DNA of 64,000 bases, from contig NZ_CP029343.1 of NCBI RefSeq assembly GCF_003143515.1, forward strand, positions 1-64,000, read 5' to 3'. The DNA comes from Massilia oculi (GTDB taxonomy: Bacteria; Pseudomonadota; Gammaproteobacteria; Burkholderiales; Burkholderiaceae_D). Shown here one piece after another: positions 57,928 to 64,000 of the stretch. The position numbers and the translations under genes are program-made. The stretch's first letter is position 1. Every line of letters begins with the position of its first letter. The notes beneath the pieces were generated by a model. That model saw only the letters and a list, made by a program, of their open reading frames with translations, did not search any database and was not told where the DNA came from.

Positions 57928-58371
57928 ATGATCCGACGACTAGCAAGCAAGATCGCGCTCGCCGCTGCATTGTGCGCTCCGGCGCTCGCAATGGCGGCCG
58001 CACCGGTTATCGACGTCTTCAAGAGCGCCTCGTGCGGGTGCTGCACCGCTTGGGTGGAGCACCTGAAAACGAACGGCTTCCAGACTAGGGTGGCCAACGT
58101 CGACAATCCTTCGGACTACCGCGAACGTGGCGGGATCCCGAATGAACTCGGCTCTTGCCATACCGCGATGGTAGGCGGTTATGCCATCGAAGGCCACGTC
58201 CCTGCCAGCGACATCAAGCGCCTCCTTGCCGAGAAGCCCAAGGCAAAAGGGCTGGCAGTTCCCGCGATGCCGCTCGGCTCTCCGGGCATGGAGGGCCCGC
58301 GCAAGGATCCGTACAACGTCCTGCTGGTACAGGCCGACGGCAGTACCAAAGTATTCAAGCACTACAACTGA
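57928..58371 (+). CDS. DUF411 metal-binding protein
   Basis: 147 aa. Signal peptide (1-24), then VFKSASCGCCTAWVEHLK with the CGCC motif, GSCHTAMVGGYAIEGHVPASDI, and VPAMPLGSPGME with Met, the usual DUF411 ligands (Cys, His, Met). ATG at 57928 after AAAGGA. Copper-binding function is presumed from its cop-operon company. Confidence 0.92.
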   Translation: MIRRLASKIALAAALCAPALAMAAAPVIDVFKSASCGCCTAWVEHLKTNGFQTRVANVDNPSDYRERGGIPNELGSCHTAMVGGYAIEGHVPASDIKRLLAEKPKAKGLAVPAMPLGSPGMEGPRKDPYNVLLVQADGSTKVFKHYN

Positions 58372-58403
58372 ACAGTATTTCCTCACGAACGAAAGGAATG
58401 AAC

Positions 58404-58760
58404 ATGAACGCACTCTCGAAACTGACTCTCGCAATCACCCTGGCCGCCGCAGCGTCCGTTGCCACCGCCCAGAACGGCGCGCACAGCGCCCATGGTGCTC
58501 ATGACGCTCATGCTGGCCACGCGGCGCCGGCGACGGCTGAACTCACCGATGGCGAAGTCAAGAAGATCGACAAGGAAGCCGGCAAAATCACGCTGCGCCA
58601 TGGCGAATTGAAGAACCTCAACATGTCAGCGATGACCATGGTGTTTCGGGTTAAAGACCCGGCCATGCTGGACCAGGTAAAGGCGGGCGACAAGGTCAAG
58701 TTCGCAGCCGACCGCGTCAACGGCGCGGTCACGATCGTCCAGCTCCAGGCGGCCCAGTAA
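58404..58760 (+). CDS. CusF-like protein lacking the Trp ligand
   Basis: 118 aa from ATG 58404 (AAGGA six nt upstream). Signal peptide ends near ATAQ; a His-rich linker follows (HSAHGAHDAHAGHA), then an OB domain reading LRHGELKNLNMSAMTMVFRV. The His and both Met of the CusF site are kept, but the Trp that caps the metal in CusF is replaced by Met (NMSAMTM instead of NWPAMTM). Compare cusF at 42043. Metal affinity may differ. Confidence 0.87.
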   Translation: MNALSKLTLAITLAAAASVATAQNGAHSAHGAHDAHAGHAAPATAELTDGEVKKIDKEAGKITLRHGELKNLNMSAMTMVFRVKDPAMLDQVKAGDKVKFAADRVNGAVTIVQLQAAQ

Positions 58761-58835
58761 GCCCACCGAGCCCATCCATCAACCGGAGGCTCGGTACGCT
58801 TGAACCGCGTTTGGCGAGCCTCCCAGGAGACCAGC

Positions 58836-59201
58836 ATGAAAATCAAATCTTTCTTTGCAGCGGCAGTAGCGGTAGCCGGACTGGTGGCGACTTCCGCCGC
58901 GTCCGCACACGCCAAACTCGAGTCGTCGTCGCCACAAGCGAATGCGATAGTGAGCCCGGCGCCTTCGCAAGTGCGCCTGCAGTTCAGCGAGCAACTTGAG
59001 CTGCCATTCAGCAAGGTCAAACTGGTTGACGAGAAAGGCGCGGTCGTCGAGGCAAGCAAGACAGCCCTCGACGATGCGAATCCCAAGGTGCTGGTCGCCA
59101 CCGTTCCGGCCCTGCACTCCGGGGCCTGGCGGGTTCAATGGTCCACGGTTACACGGGACGGTCACAAGGTCAAAGGCCAATTCGACTTCCGGGTAAAGTG
59201 A
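58836..59201 (+). CDS. copC: CopC copper-resistance protein
   Basis: 121 aa. Signal peptide ends AHA, leaving the N-terminal His of mature CopC as a ligand; HAKLESSSPQANAIV is the conserved start. DGHKVKGQFDF near the end holds the second His of the Cu(II) site. Met-rich loops of the Cu(I) site are reduced. ATG at 58836 follows CCAGGAG. The stop is one base before the copD ATG. Confidence 0.93.
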   Translation: MKIKSFFAAAVAVAGLVATSAASAHAKLESSSPQANAIVSPAPSQVRLQFSEQLELPFSKVKLVDEKGAVVEASKTALDDANPKVLVATVPALHSGAWRVQWSTVTRDGHKVKGQFDFRVK

Positions 59202-59202
59202 C

Positions 59203-60141
59203 ATGGAGGCTGACCTCGCACTGGCACAACGCTTCGTCACGGTCGTCCTGAACCTGTCGATGGCCATACTTGTCGGCGCCAGTGCAGCCCATATCTGGCT
59301 GCGCAGCGCACGGTCGGCATGGGGCATCGGCATGGTTCCGCGACTGCGCAAGCTCATGCTTCTTACGGTCTCGGCGGCAGCGGTGGCGTATGTCGCGGTC
59401 CTGTGGCTCGAAGCGGCATCTATGGCGGAGGTTCCGATAAGCGAGGCTTTTCCCGCAGTGCGGTCCGTCATCACCGCGACGCATTACGGACTCGCCTGGA
59501 TGATCGGCGCAGCGGCGCTGCTCGTCGTTGTCTTCACCCTCCGGGCACACCATGGCGAACGGCCGGGTGCCGCAGCCGCGCTGGTGCGTGCGGTTGCCCT
59601 GGGCGTACTGCTCTATTCGCGCAGCATGGTGAGCCACGCCGGCGCCGCTGGCGACTTCACCTGGGCTGTGCTCGTCGACTGGGTCCACCTCGTGTTGATC
59701 AGCATCTGGATCGGCGAAGTCATCGTGGCCGGCCTGGTCACGCTGCGCACCCAGCCTGAATGGGAGTCGAAGAACCGCGGCGAATGCGCACGCTTCGTGA
59801 AGTCGCTGTCGACATCGGCTACCGTCGCCCTCGTCGGCATCTTCATCACGGGTGTGCTGAGCGCCTGGCGCGGACTGGGAAGCTTCGAGAACGCATTCGG
59901 CAATCCCTATGGGACGACCCTGCTCATCAAGATCGGACTGGTGCTGTCCGCAGCGGCACTGGGTGGCCTGAACCGGTTCGTCGTGATGCCCCAGTTGCTG
60001 GCACAACTGCGCAAGCCAAAGCCGGAAGGCGGCGCCGATGGGAGGTTTGCTCTCATCCTTCAGGTCGAGGCATGCATCCTGGTGGCCGTACTCGTCGCAG
60101 CAGCCGTCCTGAGTTCCACCTCACCGCCGACGGCGTCGTGA
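59203..60141 (+). CDS. copD: CopD-family inner-membrane protein
   Basis: 312 aa, eight hydrophobic segments. The family helix with TWAVLVDWVHLVLISIWIGE (near 147-168) and SRSMVSHAGA with its His fit CopD. Thought to move copper into the cytoplasm or pass it to cuproenzymes together with CopC. Starts one base after the copC stop. Intact. Confidence 0.9.
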   Translation: MEADLALAQRFVTVVLNLSMAILVGASAAHIWLRSARSAWGIGMVPRLRKLMLLTVSAAAVAYVAVLWLEAASMAEVPISEAFPAVRSVITATHYGLAWMIGAAALLVVVFTLRAHHGERPGAAAALVRAVALGVLLYSRSMVSHAGAAGDFTWAVLVDWVHLVLISIWIGEVIVAGLVTLRTQPEWESKNRGECARFVKSLSTSATVALVGIFITGVLSAWRGLGSFENAFGNPYGTTLLIKIGLVLSAAALGGLNRFVVMPQLLAQLRKPKPEGGADGRFALILQVEACILVAVLVAAAVLSSTSPPTAS

Positions 60142-60166
60142 GGACTTCATCTTCCAAGGAATAATA

Positions 60167-60610
60167 ATGAAAAAGAAAACCATTCCAGCGCTCGTCCTGA
60201 GCGCTGCACTCTTCGCGGTCTCCGCAGCGAGTCTGGCGGCGTCACCGAAAGAGGCGCTCGCAGCCTTCCATGATGCCCTCACGAGCGGCGACAAGGCGAA
60301 AGCACTCAGCCTGCTGTCCCCGGAAATTGCGATCTATGAATCGGGCTACGTCGAGCGTTCGCGCGATGAATATGCGAGCCATCATCTGGGCGGCGACATG
60401 GAATTCGCAAAGAACTCGACGCGGAAGGTACTGAAGCAGACCGAACGCATCGATGGCAATACTGCCGTCGTGTGGGAGGAAACTGAAACCACGGGCACTT
60501 CTAAAGGCAAACCAGTGCACGTATTCGGAACAGGCACGGCGGTCCTCGAAAAGAAGGGCGATATCTGGTCCATCGTGCACGTGCATTGGTCCTCTAGGAA
60601 GGCTAAGTAA
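60167..60610 (+). CDS. Exported NTF2-like (DUF4440/SnoaL) protein
   Basis: 147 aa. Signal peptide ends near LAA; PKEALAAFHDALTSGDKAKALSLLSPE is the NTF2-like start and the C-terminus (KKGDIWSIVHVHWSSRK) closes the fold. HHLGGDMEFAK holds a His pair. Last gene of the cop operon, 25 nt after copD. Role in copper handling unknown. Confidence 0.8.
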   Translation: MKKKTIPALVLSAALFAVSAASLAASPKEALAAFHDALTSGDKAKALSLLSPEIAIYESGYVERSRDEYASHHLGGDMEFAKNSTRKVLKQTERIDGNTAVVWEETETTGTSKGKPVHVFGTGTAVLEKKGDIWSIVHVHWSSRKAK

Positions 60611-60639
60611 TCGCAAGCCTTGCGCCTGATACTTCGAAA

Positions 60640-60658
60640 CGAGGAGCATTGCTCCTCG
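60640..60658. terminator. Hairpin after the cop operon
   Basis: CGAGGAGC (60640-60647), loop ATT, GCTCCTCG (60651-60658). Strong stem but only CTTGT after it, so possibly a weak or Rho-aided terminator. Confidence 0.5.
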
Positions 60659-60922
60659 CTTGTACAGCGAAATCTGACGGCGAATCCAGCAAAACACAGT
60701 GAACTCAGCATCAGATGTCCCCTGTTGTGATACGCGCGCAGCGATGTACGCAACGCACAACAAGATGGCGCTTACCTGAAAATCAGCCTCTACCGCGCTC
60801 TATCTCCTCGTTTGCCTCGAATCACTTCCGCTTTTAAAAATTGGACCTGAACAAAGACATTCCGTGTCTCGACGGTGTCTTACACATATTTTTTTGGCAA
60901 AAAATTCAGATCTCGCAGCGTT
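60659..60922. other. Spacer between convergent operons
   Basis: About 260 bases without a gene; a run of T near 60888-60894 followed by GGCAAAAAA lies close to the DUF305 end and may belong to its terminator. Confidence 0.35.
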
Positions 60923-61372
60923 TCATTTTCCCTCAAGCTCTAGAATAAGAGCTTTCATCTCCGCTATTTCCCTCCTCTGCGATTCGACGATTTGATCAGC
61001 GAGTTTCTGCACGCGTGGATCGGAAATATTCGCTCGCTCACTGGTCAAGATCGCAATCGAATGGTGAGGAATCATTGCCTTCATCCAAGACACGTCATCG
61101 ACTGTGCTCTGACTGCGTGCCAGCCATAACGCCACCGCAAACAATACGATGCTGCCGACAAAGATACCTACATTGAGCCTATTATTTGAGTACATGCCGA
61201 GCATAAATCCGAGCATAACTACCGCCATTGCCGCGCCCATCACTAAGGCCATATACAGCCGAGTTTCGCTGAAAAATATATGCGCCGACTCATAGACGTT
61301 CAAATACATCAAGCCAAACATTACCACCGTAGATGCTGCAATCATCGTACCGAACCGCAAATAACTATTCAT
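60923..61372 (-). CDS. DUF305 membrane protein
   Basis: 149 aa from ATG 61372 (CAGGAG before it). Three membrane helices (residues ~10-27, 38-60, 68-86), then the soluble DUF305 part with WMKAMIPHHSIAILTSE, the conserved HH pair. DUF305 proteins occur in copper and heavy-metal clusters; the His pair may bind metal. Paired with a cytochrome c gene on the same strand. Confidence 0.87.
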   Translation of the reverse strand: MNSYLRFGTMIAASTVVMFGLMYLNVYESAHIFFSETRLYMALVMGAAMAVVMLGFMLGMYSNNRLNVGIFVGSIVLFAVALWLARSQSTVDDVSWMKAMIPHHSIAILTSERANISDPRVQKLADQIVESQRREIAEMKALILELEGK

Positions 61373-61452
61373 GGCTACTCCTGTCATGTTGAGTGAAAAA
61401 ATCTTCAGGCTCGAAGATTCATCAGTGCGAGTGCTTTTTATGGAATAAACTG

Positions 61453-62019
61453 CTAGTGCGAATGAGCGGGGGAATCTCCATTCGCATGTGTCGAACTCGG
61501 GTTACTGTTGTGCTCCGCGCGACCACTAAGATCTTCGTACTGCTCGATTGAATATTCAGGGAGCTTCTTGAGAAAAGCAACGATATCCCATAGCTCTTTA
61601 TCGCTGTGTGTCGCTCCCCACGCAGGCATCCCTGTCATCTTGATACCGTTCTTTATAATCCAAAACAAACTCTCGTCTGACTGATGGCTATTTTCTTTGG
61701 TAAATAAAGGTGGTTGCGGATTTAACCCAAGGTGTATTGGCGTTGGCTCGACACCAGGCCCGAGATGACATATCTGGCACATTGCTGCGTACGACCTCGC
61801 GCCGTTCTCGATTCGTCGCATGTCAGCGAGATCGGCAGGGACCCTTATACTGTCGTCACGACGATCAATTGACTGGTTGCGCGTAGTTTCAAGCGCCCAA
61901 CGGACTGGCGCCGTATGCATATCATTTGCCGCAATATTATATAAGCCAGAGTATATAAACGCGGATCCAGCGGCAATTACTATCACGGCCGCCAGAAGCA
62001 ATGTTTTCAATGCCACCAT
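61453..62019 (-). CDS. Membrane-anchored cytochrome c
   Basis: 188 aa. Uncleaved N-terminal helix (LLLAAVIVIAAGSAFIYSG), heme motif CQICH near residue 81-85 and a distal Met in KMTGMPAWGA (near 128). His-rich tail (HANGDSPAHSH). RBS GAGGTGA. It may feed electrons to or from a periplasmic metal-linked redox step; the partner is unknown. Precedes DUF305 by 80 nt and may be co-transcribed. Confidence 0.87.
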   Translation of the reverse strand: MVALKTLLLAAVIVIAAGSAFIYSGLYNIAANDMHTAPVRWALETTRNQSIDRRDDSIRVPADLADMRRIENGARSYAAMCQICHLGPGVEPTPIHLGLNPQPPLFTKENSHQSDESLFWIIKNGIKMTGMPAWGATHSDKELWDIVAFLKKLPEYSIEQYEDLSGRAEHNSNPSSTHANGDSPAHSH

Positions 62020-62158
62020 CAGTCACCTCAAAGAACGGAAACTTAAGTTGTGTTTTTACCTTCCCCGATACTACGCTAATAGCAATTTTAAGCAGTGACA
62101 TCTAAAGCATTAAAAGATGCCTAAGATGTCACTGACAGCTCATGCAAGGCGTCTCGCC

Positions 62159-63661
62159 TTACAGCGGGAAGACGTAATTAGAGCCAACCGTACTTACCCC
62201 AGCGATAAAGGCAGGCTCTTCATTAAACATGAAGTCGGACTGGCGTAGATCCGCCATATAGACACCCTGCAGCAAGACCGAACCGTCCGCCGCGCCATCC
62301 CCATTCGTGTCCCACGAGATCAAGGCACCAGCCGTCGCATCCTGGACAGATACCTGGTCTGGCATGATGTCGATGAATGCGATGTGATCGAAAGCCCCTT
62401 GGGCAGCACCACGCGCTTCGAAGTCAAGTACGACATCGTTACCGCTGTCAGGCATGACCATGAATGCGTCTGCGCCAGTACCGCCGCGTATGGTATCGTT
62501 ACCCATGCCGCCTTCAATCATGTCGTGACCAGCGCCCGCATCGATGACGTCGTTACCGTCCCCTCCCATGACCTCGTCTTCCGCATCGCCACCGTCAAGT
62601 TGGTCATTACCCATCCCGCCGTCGAGCCTATCAGACCCTGCGCCACCTTCCAGGCTATCGTCGCCTGCGTCGCCTTGGAGGATATCGTCACCACCATTGC
62701 CGAAGAGCTGGTCGTTGCCATCGCGACCAAAAAAGTGATCCCATGTCTCGGCCCCATCGAAGGTGTCTGCGACCTCCGTACCTACTTTCACCCTGTAGGT
62801 TTCATCACCGGTAAAGCCGAACTGCACCGGTGTATCACGCCTTAACATTGCATCAGCGATGCGATCAAACGCTGGATTGCTTCTGTCCGAACCGTTAATC
62901 ACAGGTCCTTCTTCGCTCATAGTCGGCCGCTCAGGCGTAGGAGCGTCAGCCGGGCGTGAGGAGGGTGGAAGCTCAGGAGACTCGGCAAACATGAAATCGT
63001 CTTGCGATAAATCCGCCTTTGTCACTCCATTCATGAGCACCGAACCGCCGTCCCAGCTGATCTTGACACCGTCGGGAGTGTCGGCAAACGAAAGGTCCGC
63101 CCAGCTCAGGCCGTTGATCGCGAGGTGATCGAACATTCCTGGCCCAGCAGTGAAGTCGCGAATGACGTCATTGCCGCTGTCGGGCGAGATCATGAAAGCG
63201 TCCGCGCCCAAGCCCCCGATCAGGATGTCGTCGCCGGCGCCGCCGTTGAGGTCGCCATGGCCCTCGCCCTCGTCAAGCAAGTCGTTACCCGCTCCTCCCA
63301 TCAGACCGTCTGCTTCAGCACCTCCATACAACCGGTCATTACCCATCCCTCCCATCATCCGGTCGCCACCATCGCCGCCGACGAGCAGATCGGCGCCTGC
63401 GTCCCCGAAGAGATTGTCTTCACCAGCACCGCCATCGAGCGCATCATCGCCGCCCAGGCCCCACAGATAATCACGCGTTTCGCTGCCCGACAATGTATTG
63501 ACTGCGCCAGTGCCGACACGGATTGCATAGTCATAAGGGGCGCTACCAGCGTCGAAATCAAAAGAGATGCCATCACGTTTTGCGTGCTGTGCTCCAACCC
63601 GCTCCAATGCCCGGGCGCCCGCATCCTGTGCATCCTTTGCCCTGTTCATGTTATTTGCCAT
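62159..63661 (-). CDS. RTX-type calcium-binding repeat protein (two-module)
   Basis: 500 aa, AAGGAGA before ATG 63661. Two homologous modules: residues ~48-230 and ~275-480, each with 8-10 GGxGxDxLx-type nonapeptides (GGMGNDRLYGGAEADGL; GGDGNDVIDAGAGHDMI), then FMISPDSGNDVIRDF or FMVMPDSGNDVVLDF and a strand-rich cap. A Pro-rich linker (SPELPPSSRPADAPTPERP) joins them. No N-terminal signal peptide: RTX proteins leave by type I secretion, but no transporter is in the window. Why it sits among copper genes is unclear. Confidence 0.88.
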   Translation of the reverse strand: MANNMNRAKDAQDAGARALERVGAQHAKRDGISFDFDAGSAPYDYAIRVGTGAVNTLSGSETRDYLWGLGGDDALDGGAGEDNLFGDAGADLLVGGDGGDRMMGGMGNDRLYGGAEADGLMGGAGNDLLDEGEGHGDLNGGAGDDILIGGLGADAFMISPDSGNDVIRDFTAGPGMFDHLAINGLSWADLSFADTPDGVKISWDGGSVLMNGVTKADLSQDDFMFAESPELPPSSRPADAPTPERPTMSEEGPVINGSDRSNPAFDRIADAMLRRDTPVQFGFTGDETYRVKVGTEVADTFDGAETWDHFFGRDGNDQLFGNGGDDILQGDAGDDSLEGGAGSDRLDGGMGNDQLDGGDAEDEVMGGDGNDVIDAGAGHDMIEGGMGNDTIRGGTGADAFMVMPDSGNDVVLDFEARGAAQGAFDHIAFIDIMPDQVSVQDATAGALISWDTNGDGAADGSVLLQGVYMADLRQSDFMFNEEPAFIAGVSTVGSNYVFPL

Positions 63662-63745
63662 AATCTGCTCTCCTTGAATGCAATACTTGTTCCAAAAAGG
63701 GGCTACAGTCGGTTTTCATCCCATCGATGACTGCAGCCCATACGC

Positions 63746-64000
63746 TTAGTGGGATCCGATTTGCGATCCAGACATCGATGCGGCTCCAGCGGCCGACTGA
63801 CTCATGTTTCGGCACTCTTGTGCGCAACGGCGGCATGCGGCAGCGCAATCCTGGCAATGCTGCGCCTGGTGCTGCGCGCACTCGTCCCCACAAGCTTCGC
63901 AAATGTCGGCACACAGCTGGCACACTTGAATTGCGTGCTCGGTCGAGCGGCTCATGAGCTGCGCAGCAAGACGGCAGATCGCAGCGCACTCGTTGTCCAG
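63746..64000 (-). CDS. Cys-rich four-helix-bundle copper-binding protein (DUF326/Csp-like), copy c, partial
   Basis: Runs off the right edge; the visible C-terminal 84 residues start LDNECAAICRLAAQLMSRSTE and continue VCQLCADICEACGDEC, HCQDCAAACRRCAQEC to a stop at 63746. It is closely similar to copy b at 42793 (DDECAAVCRLAAQLMSRSSE). It precedes the RTX gene on the same strand by 85 nt and may be transcribed with it. Confidence 0.92.
   Translation of the reverse strand: MDNECAAICRLAAQLMSRSTEHAIQVCQLCADICEACGDECAQHQAQHCQDCAAACRRCAQECRNMSQSAAGAASMSGSQIGSH

Noticed and set aside
56870-58003. Long minus-strand frame opposite the multicopper oxidase
   Set aside because: Composition (His/Arg/Val/Ala-rich) is the mirror of the oxidase codons; the oxidase has all copper ligands.

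Overview
This window looks like part of a large metal-resistance plasmid or plasmid-derived island from a betaproteobacterium. Burkholderiales is the best guess, possibly Oxalobacteraceae such as Massilia or Janthinobacterium. That rests on gene content, the short H-NS protein with a GRGRQP DNA-binding loop, the PbrT/CadR/CusCBA families and high GC; no rRNA, tRNA or species marker is present. Plasmid character comes from a KfrA-type DNA-binding protein (48638-49711), a fragment of a second kfrA (46934-47335), an iteron-like field of TTTAGGT motifs (46664-46971), H-NS and many insertion sequences. No replication initiator is visible.

Layout: (A) 1-6302, lead/cadmium module 1: a CadA-type ATPase running off the left edge, divergent from a CadR/PbrR regulator, PbrT-like permease, ACR3-like permease, IS3 scrap and a short CDF transporter. 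(B) 6303-11354, an IS903-type element, a DUF4214 remnant and three broken genes (GlxA-type regulator, MBL hydrolase, isochorismatase family). (C) 11622-15912, an envelope-glycosylation operon (GT2, VTT membrane protein, ArnT-like GT39) and an H-NS gene. (D) 16324-21063, a decayed large serine recombinase, an IS3 element split by an IS110 element, and a CDF gene whose 5' half is lost at the IS edge. (E) 21060-28935, gmhA, a Cys-rich copper-storage protein, a YnfA-like remnant, kdsA, a ZIP transporter coupled to a P1B-4 ATPase (CzcP-like), and a BNR-repeat protein. (F) 29021-35147, module 2, a diverged second copy of A. (G) 35315-43164, a cus-type Cu/Ag RND efflux operon with CusF and a second Cys-rich protein. 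(H) 43441-50554, remnants (imuB, TniQ/TnsD, IS481), repeats, plasmid genes and orphan hypotheticals. (I) 50659-53918, a copper ATPase operon (small CxxC protein, ferredoxin, CopA, small membrane protein) behind a CueR-type promoter. (J) 54164-60610, a periplasmic copper operon (DUF2946-like, His-rich protein, TolC lipoprotein, multicopper oxidase, DUF411, CusF-like, CopC, CopD, NTF2-like). (K) 60923-64000, DUF305, cytochrome c, an RTX-type calcium-binding repeat protein and a third Cys-rich protein cut by the right edge.

How it works together: P-type ATPases move Cd/Zn/Pb and Cu from cytoplasm to periplasm, and CusCBA clears Cu/Ag from the envelope. CusF-like proteins, CopC, DUF411 and the multicopper oxidase bind or oxidise periplasmic copper. 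The Cys-rich four-helix proteins probably store Cu(I). The gmhA, kdsA and GT2/VTT/GT39 genes suggest an accompanying change to lipopolysaccharide.

The most striking pattern is reciprocal decay of modules A and F. In A, pbrT and the CDF gene are intact while cadA seems frameshifted at the window edge. In F, cadA and its regulator are intact while pbrT has two nonsense codons and the CDF gene two frameshifts. The symmetry of the MerR-type operators follows the same split. Nonsense codons and frameshifts recur across the window, mostly in cargo and mobile genes; the cus and cop operons look clean.
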